Notes: generated by a model from the letters alone, not told the origin. A stretch of DNA of 64,000 bases from CTSoil-075 sp042610375 (GCF_042610375.1 NZ_JBGJZL010000014.1:33381-97380); one strand, 5' to 3'. Numbered from the stretch's first letter, positions 17,075 to 25,477 are shown. Made by a program: numbers and translations.

Positions 17075-17926
17075 TTATTTTATTAATGAAAAATATAAAT
17101 CTTGCATCACTTTCGCATCAATAGCTTGAGTTCCCGCAGATTCACAGATCACTCTAGGTGTAAATCCACGTAAAGCACAAAGTTCTACGAGCGGCTCATG
17201 AGGTGGCCCAAATTCATCAGCAAAAGTCCAATGGCGTTTTTCTCCGCCTTTGGTAAATTCAATACGGCTAAAATGGATATGCAAATTCTTCGCTACATCC
17301 GCGCCCAATTTTTCACCAATGATATCAAAAACTTCTTCCATCTCGCTTTTGGTCACATATTGCCCACCTGTCACAGCATGTAAATGTCCAAAATCCACTG
17401 CAGGTCTAACCCAATTAGACATTTTACATAGCTCTAATACCTCTGCTAATGAGCCTAATTGGTTTTGCTTTCCCATGGTTTCTGGGCATAAATAAATACC
17501 TGTTAGACCACATTTTTCTACTTGTTCTAAAATTTGACTAAACGAGCGCTTCACAATTTCCATTGCAGCACCACGTTCCTGTTTGCCTGGGCCACCCATA
17601 TGAAAAACAATGCGATCCGCTCCCATCCAGCGAGCGACCTCTAAAGATTTCAAAAAATGATTTTGCGTATTGGCGATAATTTTTTCATCTTCCGTTCCTA
17701 AACTAATATAGTAAGGAGCATGAATACTTAATTTAACCCCATATATTGCTGCCTGACGACCAATATCCCGGGCCGTTTCTTCTTTGATATTTACACCACG
17801 GCTACATTGGTATTCATATGCCGTTAGCTTCATACCACCGAGCCATGCTGGCATTTGTACAGAAGCTTTATTCCCAGCCTCATAAAAAGCATCAGGATTA
17901 CCCGCTGGCCCAAATTGTGCGTACAT
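17075..17926 (-). CDS. Endonuclease IV-like / xylose isomerase-like TIM barrel protein
   Basis: 283 residues of the AP-endonuclease family 2 fold. Metal-ligand-like positions occur in order: KLSIHAPYYISLG (His), IVFHMGGPG (His), YLCPETMGK (Glu), AVDFGHLHA (Asp, His), LHIHFSRIEF (His) and CESAGTQ (Glu). True Nfo has the same set, so a DNA AP endonuclease is possible. The N-terminus MYAQFGPAGNPDAFY differs from classic Nfo, so a related phosphodiesterase or sugar isomerase cannot be excluded. It sits 36 bases downstream of trmL on the same strand. Confidence 0.8.
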   Translation of the reverse strand: MYAQFGPAGNPDAFYEAGNKASVQMPAWLGGMKLTAYEYQCSRGVNIKEETARDIGRQAAIYGVKLSIHAPYYISLGTEDEKIIANTQNHFLKSLEVARWMGADRIVFHMGGPGKQERGAAMEIVKRSFSQILEQVEKCGLTGIYLCPETMGKQNQLGSLAEVLELCKMSNWVRPAVDFGHLHAVTGGQYVTKSEMEEVFDIIGEKLGADVAKNLHIHFSRIEFTKGGEKRHWTFADEFGPPHEPLVELCALRGFTPRVICESAGTQAIDAKVMQDLYFSLIK

Positions 17927-17961
17927 TGTTCATCACCATCTCTATTATATTTAAGTGCCGC

Positions 17962-18420
17962 TTATTTTAGATTTAAAAATTTTTCTTGCCGCAAAGCCTC
18001 ATAGAGCACAATTGCGGCCGCATTGGATAAATTTAGGGATCGAGCATCATCCACCATGGGAATGCGAATACAATACCCTTGATTCGCAGCTAATAATTCT
18101 TCAGGTAGACCTGCCGTTTCTTTACCAAATACTAGCAAGTCATCAGAATTATACTGAATATCTGTATAGCTCTGATCAGCTTTTGTTGTATTGTAGTAAA
18201 AATTATGACCTTTATATAACTCTAATACTTCAGCAAAACTTTCATGAATATGAACTTTCACCAAATTCCAATAATCAAGACCTGCACGTTTCAAATATTT
18301 ATCTTCAATTGAAAAACCAAGAGGTTTCACTAAATGAAGTTCACTATTTGTCGCTGCACATAATCGCGCGATATTTCCAGTATTTCCAGGAATTTCAGGT
18401 TCAACCAATACAATATGCAT
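17962..18420 (-). CDS. trmL: tRNA (cytidine/uridine-34-2'-O)-methyltransferase TrmL (SPOUT family)
   Basis: 152 residues, the usual TrmL length. It methylates the ribose of wobble position 34 in tRNA-Leu using SAM. The trefoil-knot motifs are clear: MHIVLVEPEIPGNTGNIAR at the start (motif 1), LLVFGKETAGLP (motif 2) and IPMVDDARSLNLSNAAAI (motif 3). The ATG is at 18420. A plus-strand frame covering the same bases is its shadow. Confidence 0.95.
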   Translation of the reverse strand: MHIVLVEPEIPGNTGNIARLCAATNSELHLVKPLGFSIEDKYLKRAGLDYWNLVKVHIHESFAEVLELYKGHNFYYNTTKADQSYTDIQYNSDDLLVFGKETAGLPEELLAANQGYCIRIPMVDDARSLNLSNAAAIVLYEALRQEKFLNLK

Positions 18421-18488
18421 TATAACACCTCAACCTTATTTTTTGAAAATTTATTTGTTTTCATTCTATAAATTCACTACAAAGAAAA

Positions 18489-18508
18489 ATCCCACCCCCC
18501 GGCAGGAT
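18489..18508 (-). terminator. Terminator after the REC-PP2C gene
   Basis: Minus-strand ATCCTGCC / GGTGGGAT (two wobble pairs), GC-rich four-base loop, then TTTTTC. Short but well placed 12 bases beyond the stop. Confidence 0.6.
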
Positions 18509-18520
18509 AAAAAATTTCAC

Positions 18521-19660
18521 TTATTTTATACAAACTAACATCATTGCCATATCACTATTCACTACTTGATGGCCTCCATTACCAAATAGCCGAAACATAT
18601 TCGTAAAAAATGCAGTGACATTTTCATCAATAAGATGCTTTTGATTTAAAAAGCAATTTCCTAAATCATCATACACTCCTAAACTATCAATCATAACTCT
18701 ATCTTCGATCAACCCTTGAGTATATGTGACAACAATATCACCTGCCCCCACATTGACTTGATGGGAATTATAATTCTCATCTGCCATGACTCCTAACGTC
18801 GAGCTACTTTCGCGCAAAACTTGCATCCGCTGTTGCTCTTGGTTAAAAATTAAGGGATAAGCTTGTCCTGCGTTAGAGTACCAGAGTACATTATCGCGAA
18901 TCATACCAACAAAGGCTGTCAGTGTATAGTCACTTTGGGTAATTTTACAAAATGTATGATTCATGACTCGAAGTACTTTATCTGGGGAATGTAAAATTTT
19001 AACACAATGTTCGAATTCCATTTTAATCATGGATGAAAGCATAGCAGCCGATACCCCATCTCCTGATACATCTGCCATGATAAACCATACGGTATCATCA
19101 ACTTGCAGACACTCATAAAAAGATCCACCAATATCTTGGCTAGGAATATACTTACCATACATTACAGCATTGGACATTTTTCGTCTTTCACTTAATAAAG
19201 ACTGTTGAAAAATATTAGCCATCAACAAATCCACTTGTATTTTTAAATTGAAATTTTGAATGATTTTTTGCTGCTCATAACTTTTAAGAGCATTTTTGGC
19301 CTTCATAGGTAAAATAACCTTCATTTCACGAGGTTTTAATGGTTTCGTAAAATAATCATATGCGCCAAGTTTCAAGGCCTCAGTAACACTTTCAACATCT
19401 TCATTTGCCGAATACACGATCACAGGAATATCACGTTGAGCGGGCGTACTTTTCATCTCTTTTAAGACTTCAAAGCCGTCTTTTAAAGGCATCATTAAAT
19501 CAAGAATAACTAAACTAAATTCCTGCTCATCAAGAAATTTCAAAGCTTCGACACCATTTACCGCATCAACAAATTCAACATCTTCTATGGATTCTAAGGC
19601 TACTCTCATGACGGCTCTGTTAACAGACACATCATCAACAACCAAAATTTTACATCCCAC
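18521..19660 (-). CDS. Response regulator fused to PP2C-type (RsbU/SpoIIE) phosphatase
   Basis: 379 residues. The REC domain covers 1-120 with the acidic pair Asp9/Asp10, phospho-acceptor Asp54 in LVILDLMMP and Lys in FTKPLKP. A helical linker (130-165) leads to a PP2C_SIG domain (170-379) with GGSFYE, MADVSGDGVSAAML and YTQGLIE, whose Asp residues bind Mn/Mg. Such proteins dephosphorylate anti-sigma-factor antagonists. No partner kinase, anti-sigma or STAS gene is adjacent, so the output is unknown. The GTG start at 19660 has GGGGTG upstream. Monocistronic. Confidence 0.9.
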   Translation of the reverse strand: MGCKILVVDDVSVNRAVMRVALESIEDVEFVDAVNGVEALKFLDEQEFSLVILDLMMPLKDGFEVLKEMKSTPAQRDIPVIVYSANEDVESVTEALKLGAYDYFTKPLKPREMKVILPMKAKNALKSYEQQKIIQNFNLKIQVDLLMANIFQQSLLSERRKMSNAVMYGKYIPSQDIGGSFYECLQVDDTVWFIMADVSGDGVSAAMLSSMIKMEFEHCVKILHSPDKVLRVMNHTFCKITQSDYTLTAFVGMIRDNVLWYSNAGQAYPLIFNQEQQRMQVLRESSSTLGVMADENYNSHQVNVGAGDIVVTYTQGLIEDRVMIDSLGVYDDLGNCFLNQKHLIDENVTAFFTNMFRLFGNGGHQVVNSDMAMMLVCIK

Positions 19661-19759
19661 ATTTTCACCCCATATCGTATATCATTTATCAGTATAATTA
19701 TACCAGTAAAAAAGCATAACGACTACACAACTCTCTATATATTAAATAAAATTTATAAA

Positions 19760-19797
19760 TAAAAACTCATCAAGCGACAAAATACAACTTGATGAGT
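19760..19797 (-). terminator. Terminator after the PfpI-like gene
   Basis: ACTCATCAAG (19765-19774) / CTTGATGAGT (19788-19797), followed on the minus strand by TTTTTATTT. Confidence 0.8.
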
Positions 19798-19806
19798 CTC
19801 TGAAAT

Positions 19807-20376
19807 TTAAATATCAATCTTTGCTCCTAGTAATTCTACAAAAGATCTAAGCCATTCGGGATGATTAGGCCATGCTTGCGCCGTGACCAAATTACCGCAG
19901 GTGACGACAGGTTCATTTTTCCAATTTGCGCCAGCAATACGGCATTCAGCCGAACACGCTGGGTAGGATGTTACGCTAAGGCCAGCTAGTACATCAGCTG
20001 CTGCCAATAATTGTGTACCGTGACATACAGCGGCTACTGGTTTATCTGCTTTAAAAAAATCTTGAACGATTTTAATGCTTTCATCATACATTCTAATATA
20101 TTCTGGAGCCCGTCCACCTGGAATCAGTAGACCTACATAATCATCTGGATTGACGTCTGATGCAGCTATATCAACAGGAATACGGTGACCCGTTAGTTCA
20201 ATATAAGTATCTAAGTTTACAAAATCATGGACCACAAGTTGTAATGTATCGCCCATCTTCTTATTAGGAGCCGCGATATGAACTTCATAACCAAGCATCA
20301 TCAATGCTTGTTGGGGGACTTTTACTTCATAGTCTTCTGCACAATCACCAGTTAGCACCAAAATTTTTTTACTCAT
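19807..20376 (-). CDS. DJ-1/PfpI family protein
   Basis: 189 residues of the class I glutamine amidotransferase-like fold. The nucleophile elbow AAVCHGTQLL places Cys118 followed by His119, as in PfpI/YhbO/YraA. Glu17 (DYEVKVP) is the conserved acidic partner, and LLIPGGRAPEYI is the oxyanion-loop motif. Family members are described as intracellular proteases, deglycases or chaperones; sequence does not decide. No signal peptide. The ATG has a good AGGAGG (GGAGGCTAC). Monocistronic, with a terminator downstream. Confidence 0.9.
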   Translation of the reverse strand: MSKKILVLTGDCAEDYEVKVPQQALMMLGYEVHIAAPNKKMGDTLQLVVHDFVNLDTYIELTGHRIPVDIAASDVNPDDYVGLLIPGGRAPEYIRMYDESIKIVQDFFKADKPVAAVCHGTQLLAAADVLAGLSVTSYPACSAECRIAGANWKNEPVVTCGNLVTAQAWPNHPEWLRSFVELLGAKIDI

Positions 20377-20467
20377 AATGTAGCCTCCTTATTTGTGTAA
20401 AACCTTTTAATACCTTCTAGATTAAGTAAATATATTCCTGCTAAAAAACGGCTCTTAGAATATTTCA

Positions 20468-20500
20468 AGGCAGTTGAAAAAAATAATTCCTCAACTGCCT
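20468..20500 (-). terminator. Hairpin downstream of the carbonic anhydrase gene
   Basis: AGGCAGTTGA / TCAACTGCCT, a perfect 10-bp stem with a 13-base loop, 48 bases beyond the stop. It lacks a good U tract on either side, so termination is not certain. Confidence 0.4.
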
Positions 20501-20547
20501 AAGCAACGCTTAACTAAAGTTATTCATTTTATATTTTTCTGCCTATC

Positions 20548-21201
20548 CTAACGAAAAACGACTTTACCTGTTTGTAATTCATAGACAGCTCCTACAACCT
20601 TAACATGATCTTTTTCAATTTTTTCTTTAATGATTGGTTCTGATGCATTCAATTTAGCAACAATCATATCAACATTAGCCTTTACTGAGTTAGAGAGAAG
20701 ATCGCCTTTTTTCATTTTTGCTTGATTAACTGCTGGAGTAATTGCCTTTGCAATGGCTACGATATGACCTGGAACTTCCCCCCCAGCAATCGTCGCTTTT
20801 ACAGCGCCACATTCTTCATGTCCAAGTACAACAACGAGTTTAACACCCAAATGCTCAACGGCATATTCAATACTACCAAGTGCTACATCATCAACAACTT
20901 CTCCAGCTGTTCGAATCACAAATAAGTCTCCCAAACCTTCATCAAAAACCAATTCTGGAGGGACGCGGGAATCAGAACAACTTACGACAATTGCAAAAGG
21001 ATGCTGTCCTTTCGTAAGCTCCTCTCGGCGCATTTGTCCAATATTGATATCTGCATGTTTTTCAGTTACAAATCGTTGATTACCATCGATCAACATTTGC
21101 TTTGCCGTGTCTGCATTTACACCAACCTCTGTACCATTTGCTAAGGCCGTAGACATAAGTAAAACCATTGCCACTATAAATACACTCAGTTTTTTAAACA
21201 C
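20548..21201 (-). CDS. Exported beta-class carbonic anhydrase
   Basis: 217 residues. An N-terminal signal peptide is obvious: MFKK, hydrophobic core LSVFIVAMVLLMS, likely cleavage after TALA (residue 21). Zinc ligands Cys75, His128 and Cys131 and the Asp77-Arg79 dyad are present in VSCSDSRVPPE and LGHEECGA. It interconverts CO2 and bicarbonate, here outside the cytoplasmic membrane. Exported beta-CAs are a minority compared with cytosolic ones. The start is the ATG at 21201 with GGGGGAGT upstream. No transporter neighbour. Confidence 0.92.
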   Translation of the reverse strand: MFKKLSVFIVAMVLLMSTALANGTEVGVNADTAKQMLIDGNQRFVTEKHADINIGQMRREELTKGQHPFAIVVSCSDSRVPPELVFDEGLGDLFVIRTAGEVVDDVALGSIEYAVEHLGVKLVVVLGHEECGAVKATIAGGEVPGHIVAIAKAITPAVNQAKMKKGDLLSNSVKANVDMIVAKLNASEPIIKEKIEKDHVKVVGAVYELQTGKVVFR

Positions 21202-21264
21202 ACTTACTCCCCCTTTTTTTGTTTTTTCTCAATACTCAGTTAATTTTCTACATATAATAGCAAA

Positions 21265-21308
21265 ATCCTCCATGTATATATCTTTTTTTCAAAATATACA
21301 TGGAGGAT
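21265..21308 (-). terminator. Terminator after the GGDEF-EAL gene
   Basis: ATCCTCCATGTATAT (21265-21279) / ATATACATGGAGGAT (21294-21308), a perfect 15-bp stem. The minus-strand 3' flank is TTTGC. Confidence 0.65.
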
Positions 21309-21354
21309 CTTATTATCTCATTCTTGGCGAATGACCCTTTGATTGAGAAATTTG

Positions 21355-22929
21355 CTATTTTAAGATTAGCTCTCCTCCAAGTTTTTCAAAAACTTGTACA
21401 AAATCCTCGGCTTTTACAGGTTTACTAAAGAAATAGCCTTGTACGTAATCACACTGCGCATCTTGCAGAATCGAAAATTGATCACCGCTTTCTACTCCTT
21501 CAGCAACTACTTTCAGTTTAAAACTTTTTGCCATCGCAACAATTGATTCAATCATAACCATATCATTGATATTACCACTAATATGAATATCATCAATAAA
21601 AGATTTATCAATCTTGATTTCATCAACAGCGAGTGCTTTTAATTCTGCCAATGATGAATAGCCAGTACCAAAATCATCAATCGACAACTTTATATTCATC
21701 TGTTTTAATTCACGAAAAATTTTCCGCACCTCATCAATATTTTCCATGGATACACTTTCAGTAATTTCAAGCTTTAGGTGGTGAGAATTCATACCAATTT
21801 CCTCAATGATATTTTTTACAGCATCAATAAAATCAGGGTAACGTAATTGCTTTGCTGATACATTGACTGAAATTTCAATAGGAGTCATCCCTTGTTCCTG
21901 CCATCGCTTATTTTGGCTACATGCTTCTTTCAGTACCCATTTTCCAATCTTCACAATAAGATTTGTACTCTCTGCTACTGGGATAAAATCAATTGGCGAT
22001 ACCACCCCTAGTAAGGGATTATTCCATCGCAGCAAGGCTTCAGCTCCACTAATTTTACCACTATATGCATCAACTAGAGGTTGATATACAAGAGAAAATT
22101 CACCGCGTTCTAATGCACCCCAGAGTTCTTTTTCCATGATAAATGTACGGTTCACATTTGCTAACATGCTATCATGGAATATTTCATATTGATTATTTTT
22201 ACTGCGTTTATTAATGTATAAAGCAATATCAGCATTTCTAAATAAGGTTTCCATATCATCTCCATTATTTGGAAATACAGAAATCCCCATACTCGCATGA
22301 ATGGTGTAATGTTTATCAATTACTAAAAAAGATTGTTTAAAAAGTTCAACATACCGCCCAGCTACAGTATGCAGATCTTCCATCGTTGAAGGGTTTTCAA
22401 TTAAAATCATAAATTCATCGCTACCCAAACGTGCTATGAATTCACCTGTCTGCAGCTCTCCTTTCAAACGATTCGCTACAACTTGAAGTAACTTATCGCC
22501 AAACCAATGCCCCATATTATCATTAAAAGTTTTAAATCGATCTAAATCAATAAAGATAACGCCGATCCGTCCACCATGATTCTTTGCCGATACGATCATT
22601 TCACTTAGTTTGCGCTTGCCATATCGTCGATTATTAATTCCTGATATTTCATCAGTCACAACTAGGTTTTCAAATTGCTGATTAACGACTTCAATATGCC
22701 ATCGACTCACACCATTGCGATAAAACAATATTCCCATAAAGATAGGAACCGTATCGATCATAAATAATAATTTATTATTTAAATGAATGCTTTTAATATT
22801 CTCTATCGTATAGGCTATTTCCAACCTATATAATTCAAAAAGAATGGCAATGACAGGAAAAAGCATCCCAAAAAAAATGCCCATCCATAAGTGTTTTTTT
22901 ACAATAGAACGTGTTAATTGTTTCTCCAT
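21355..22929 (-). CDS. Membrane-anchored GGDEF-EAL protein (cyclic di-GMP turnover)
   Basis: 524 residues from the ATG at 22929 (AGAGGG upstream; a GTG five codons earlier is less likely). Two membrane helices lie near 12-35 and 45-65 with almost no external loop, so there is no large sensor. The GGDEF domain (about 85-245) has the variant GSDEF; the I-site RxxD is absent (TGEF at that position). The EAL domain (about 262-515) keeps EALLRW, ITESVSMEN, DDFGTGYSSL and VAEGVES, i.e. the catalytic residues. Net phosphodiesterase activity is the best guess; cyclase activity remains possible because GSDEF can be active. Monocistronic. Confidence 0.92.
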   Translation of the reverse strand: MEKQLTRSIVKKHLWMGIFFGMLFPVIAILFELYRLEIAYTIENIKSIHLNNKLLFMIDTVPIFMGILFYRNGVSRWHIEVVNQQFENLVVTDEISGINNRRYGKRKLSEMIVSAKNHGGRIGVIFIDLDRFKTFNDNMGHWFGDKLLQVVANRLKGELQTGEFIARLGSDEFMILIENPSTMEDLHTVAGRYVELFKQSFLVIDKHYTIHASMGISVFPNNGDDMETLFRNADIALYINKRSKNNQYEIFHDSMLANVNRTFIMEKELWGALERGEFSLVYQPLVDAYSGKISGAEALLRWNNPLLGVVSPIDFIPVAESTNLIVKIGKWVLKEACSQNKRWQEQGMTPIEISVNVSAKQLRYPDFIDAVKNIIEEIGMNSHHLKLEITESVSMENIDEVRKIFRELKQMNIKLSIDDFGTGYSSLAELKALAVDEIKIDKSFIDDIHISGNINDMVMIESIVAMAKSFKLKVVAEGVESGDQFSILQDAQCDYVQGYFFSKPVKAEDFVQVFEKLGGELILK

Positions 22930-23107
22930 AGTTCCCTCTATCACATCATTTTTTATGAATCTGCCTATACATTTTCGACAGCATTTCCATTAATTATATC
23001 ATTATCTGTAAAAATTCCATATATTTTTCTTTTATCTATTTGAATTGAAGAAATTATGATCAATGCCACTCATCAAAATGAAGATATATCTCGCACAAAA
23101 GCAAGCG

Positions 23108-23137
23108 ATGCCCTACAGTCTTCCCACTGTAGGGCAT
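23108..23137 (-). terminator. Terminator after the 23172 gene
   Basis: ATGCCCTACAGT (23108-23119) / ACTGTAGGGCAT (23126-23137), a perfect 12-bp stem with a six-base loop. Confidence 0.6.
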
Positions 23138-23171
23138 TCATGTCAGGGTAAAATCCCCTCACTCATCTATT

Positions 23172-23414
23172 TTATTCCGTAACTTCTTCGCATTCTTCAT
23201 CTTGTTCTTCAAGAACATCTTCATAAGTATCAAGAATGTTAAAATGATGTTCTACCAGTGAGTCGCTAATCAGTCTGAGAACTGCATTCGTTTGTTCTTC
23301 TGGCAACCCCATAGCAATAATAATATCATTCAAGCGGTCTTCTAAAATTTCAACATCTTCGGTAAATAGCACCTGAATTTCTTCATCAATTTCAACTTCT
23401 GTTTCATTACACAC
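23172..23414 (-). CDS. Small, very acidic protein of unknown function
   Basis: 80 residues from the GTG at 23414, chosen because AAAGGAG lies eight bases upstream; the longer frame begins at a GTG touching the Shine-Dalgarno. It is strongly acidic at both ends (TEVEIDEEIQ ... LEEQDEECEEVTE), with an amphipathic middle (DRLNDIIIAMGLPEEQTNAVLRLI). No family recognised. It stands alone with its own terminator. Confidence 0.65.
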   Translation of the reverse strand: MCNETEVEIDEEIQVLFTEDVEILEDRLNDIIIAMGLPEEQTNAVLRLISDSLVEHHFNILDTYEDVLEEQDEECEEVTE

Positions 23415-23644
23415 AATAAACACTCCTTTACTACTTTTATTTTGACTGTATTACTTATTATGTTTTTTATCTATTATTATAGTACCATGGATTAACAATG
23501 ATGTCTTGTTAATTTTTCGTAAAAGGATCTGATGCGATTTTACTCGAAGGCTATAGATTTTTTTATAATTGACTTATATAAATGACCATTTCGTAGAATA
23601 CTGTAAAGGTACCTTTATTAATAAAAAAGAAGGAGAGATGTATC

Positions 23645-23851
23645 ATGACTGTACAAAAAGATTTACAAAAAGCCGTAGCTGCTGCCGAATCTGCTAAGGG
23701 AACCTATTCTACATTTAGCCAATCTACTGATGATCAAAGTGCTAAACAAATGTTTACACAAATGACACAAGACATGGATCGACACATTAGCCAATTGAAT
23801 AGTCGTTTGGGTGTAACAGCACAAAATCAATTAAACGCTCCGGAAGATTAA
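23645..23851 (+). CDS. DUF1657 domain protein
   Basis: 68 residues. It matches the DUF1657 pattern: MTVQKDLQKAVAAAESAKGTYSTF, QSTDDQSAKQMFTQM and HISQLNSRLG. The family is largely restricted to spore-forming Firmicutes and often lies beside spoVA or YhcN-type genes, so a spore role is inferred. GGAGAG precedes the ATG. It is followed by a strong terminator shared with the convergent next gene. Confidence 0.85.
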   Translation: MTVQKDLQKAVAAAESAKGTYSTFSQSTDDQSAKQMFTQMTQDMDRHISQLNSRLGVTAQNQLNAPED

Positions 23852-23858
23852 TCCTAAT

Positions 23859-23897
23859 TTAAAATATGCCGTGGAATCAATCCACGGCATATTTTAA
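23859..23897 (+). terminator. Bidirectional terminator between two small spore-like genes
   Basis: AAATATGCCGTGGA / TCCACGGCATATTT with loop ATCAA and flanking A and T runs, so it can serve both the plus-strand DUF1657 gene and the minus-strand gene ending at 23906. Confidence 0.8.
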
Positions 23898-23905
23898 TCA
23901 TTTAT

Positions 23906-24085
23906 TTACTTATACTCGTTATTCGCGTCATCTTTGGCAGTCAACGTTCCATATTGAGATTTACTTGCTTGTTGTTTTGCACTCATTGTTTGATTTTGTG
24001 TAGATGCACTCATTGTCGAACTGGTTGCACCACTTTGAGATTTGTTCATTGCTTGTTGAGAACTGTTGCTTTTTTGTTTATTCAT
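23906..24085 (-). CDS. Small Gln/Ser/Asn-rich protein, gamma-SASP-like
   Basis: 59 residues from the ATG at 24085, preceded by GGGAGG. The composition (Gln, Ser, Asn, Ala, Lys; almost no hydrophobics) and the final segment SKSQYGTLTAKDDANNEYK recall gamma-type small acid-soluble spore proteins, which carry a QFGTEFASET-like repeat. The resemblance is compositional, and the assignment is tentative. Confidence 0.6.
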   Translation of the reverse strand: MNKQKSNSSQQAMNKSQSGATSSTMSASTQNQTMSAKQQASKSQYGTLTAKDDANNEYK

Positions 24086-24188
24086 ACAATAACCTCCCGC
24101 TAAATTTAGTAAAGGTTCTGCATTTATTATGATCAAAATAGGGTGGATTATACCTGATTTTTTTTTCAAAATCGACTTTTAATAGAGT

Positions 24189-24335
24189 TTAGTCATCCAT
24201 GAATTGGTTAATAACAAATTTAGTCGCTTGATAAATAACGACACCTGCAACGGCGACTTTGACCATTGACTTCATATGCATATTCATGTCCATATCCATG
24301 TCCATCATCAAATTACGTTTTCGTTTCAAAAACAT
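24189..24335 (-). CDS. Tiny membrane peptide with a Met-Asp repeat
   Basis: 48 residues from the ATG at 24335, preceded by a perfect AGGAGG. MFLKRKRN is followed by MMDMDMDMNMHMKSM, an alternating Met-x pattern, and then a single membrane helix (VKVAVAGVVIYQATKFVI) with the end NQFMDD. I do not recognise a family with certainty. The Met/Asp/His repeat could bind soft metal ions or simply be a cytosolic spacer. It sits among small spore-type genes. Confidence 0.6.
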   Translation of the reverse strand: MFLKRKRNLMMDMDMDMNMHMKSMVKVAVAGVVIYQATKFVINQFMDD

Positions 24336-24403
24336 AATATCACCTCCTACTGTTAGTATTGCCTTTATTAATAATAAAAATCGGTACAATAATTAACAAT
24401 AAA

Positions 24404-24826
24404 TCAAGAATTATAGTTAATTATAACTAGGCCAGCTGTAATCAAAATAGCACCTACTAATAGGGATAGAGAAATACCTTCATCAAATAATAAATAACTT
24501 AGCAATACCGTAATTAAAGGTGTACAAGACATAATCAAAGCAACTTCATTAATATTCCCTTTTTGAAGGGCATAAAAATACGCCAAATCACCTAATACAG
24601 CAGCTAGAACTGCCTCTGCTGTTATGAATAACCAAAATGATTTTGATAAATGCGTTAATTCATGATATGTATTCGTCCCAATCAACCATGTTAGAACTAA
24701 CACTGCAGCAATGACTGTCCTGATTGCAAAAGCAGTTGTTGGATTCACACTATCCAAAGCAGTTTTTCCAAATAAAGGCGCAATCCCCAAACAAAGCACT
24801 CCCATAAAAGCATAAAGAAAGACCAT
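24404..24826 (-). CDS. EamA/DMT family transporter, single-repeat (half-length)
   Basis: 140 residues with about five hydrophobic helices and one EamA repeat (FLYAFMGVLCLGIAPLFGKTAL ... LLVGAILITAGLVIINY). Standard DMT permeases have two repeats and ten helices, so this is either a self-contained half-unit that dimerises, as in the EmrE-like or single-EamA group, or a truncated relative. The termini look intact (ATG with AAAGGG upstream, normal C-terminal helix), favouring a genuine short form. Substrate unknown. Confidence 0.85.
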   Translation of the reverse strand: MVFLYAFMGVLCLGIAPLFGKTALDSVNPTTAFAIRTVIAAVLVLTWLIGTNTYHELTHLSKSFWLFITAEAVLAAVLGDLAYFYALQKGNINEVALIMSCTPLITVLLSYLLFDEGISLSLLVGAILITAGLVIINYNS

Positions 24827-24922
24827 ATTATTTTTCCCTTTCTTTAAGTTGATCTAAGTAATAGTAAACTATATGCAGAAAGTCAAAAAACTACGACTTG
24901 AAAAATGTTACCGCTTTTAAGT

Positions 24923-24967
24923 TATAAGAGATAAAACCTCCCAATTAGAGAGGTTTTATCTCTTATA
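24923..24967. terminator. Bidirectional 18-bp hairpin
   Basis: TATAAGAGATAAAACCTC (24923-24940) / GAGGTTTTATCTCTTATA (24950-24967), perfect, loop of nine. It lies about 100 bases upstream of the EamA gene and 46 bases downstream of the YmaF gene, so it most likely terminates the latter on the minus strand. Confidence 0.7.
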
Positions 24968-25012
24968 GCCTATATTCGCCAAGATTTAATCTACTTCATC
25001 ATGGCTTTAGTC

Positions 25013-25477
25013 TTAATTATACTCATCATCATCATCAGGGCGCTTATATTTACATTTACAAGGTTTTTGAGAAGGAGGTATACATTCTTCATCCTCTTCT
25101 TCAAAAAATCGATCAGGCCCCAGATTGGTTACGTTAGAAAAGTTATGACAATGCCCATCATCCATGCTCGTGCGACCAGCAAAATAGTGAGTATGAGTAC
25201 CGTCAGGCATCGTGATTGCCCGATCTGTCATAATATCTACCCAATGCCAATGATCTTCCGTAAAGGATGTCCGGGTTCGAATCCCATGAATATGAGATCT
25301 TCCTACCATATTGGCAGGACCACTCACTCCCAGCAATACATGTTGATGTTCATCAGAAATATCTGTTTCAGTATTGTAAACATGTACATGGACATTGATC
25401 TGATTTTTACCATTATACTCCATCATTTCTTTCCCTTCATAATCCATGATATGTTTTCTTTCCTCGTCATTAAACAC
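25013..25477 (-). CDS. YmaF family protein, histidine-rich
   Basis: 154 residues from the GTG at 25477, which follows AGGAGGTG; an earlier ATG at 25504 overlaps the Shine-Dalgarno. It is very rich in His with regular HxH spacing: INVHVHVYNTET, DEHQHVLLGVSG, SHIHGIRTRTSF, DHWHWVDI, GTHTHYFAG and DGHCHNF. This matches the YmaF repeat family. The tail is acidic and ends with CKCKYKRPDDDDEYN. Function unknown; metal binding is plausible from composition, and a link to the spore surface is a guess. Confidence 0.85.
   Translation of the reverse strand: MFNDEERKHIMDYEGKEMMEYNGKNQINVHVHVYNTETDISDEHQHVLLGVSGPANMVGRSHIHGIRTRTSFTEDHWHWVDIMTDRAITMPDGTHTHYFAGRTSMDDGHCHNFSNVTNLGPDRFFEEEDEECIPPSQKPCKCKYKRPDDDDEYN

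Noticed and set aside
17955..18425. 156-codon plus-strand frame
   Set aside because: Lies over trmL, which has all SPOUT motifs.
24189..24389. Longer form of the Met-repeat gene starting at 24389
   Set aside because: The perfect AGGAGG sits before the ATG at 24335.
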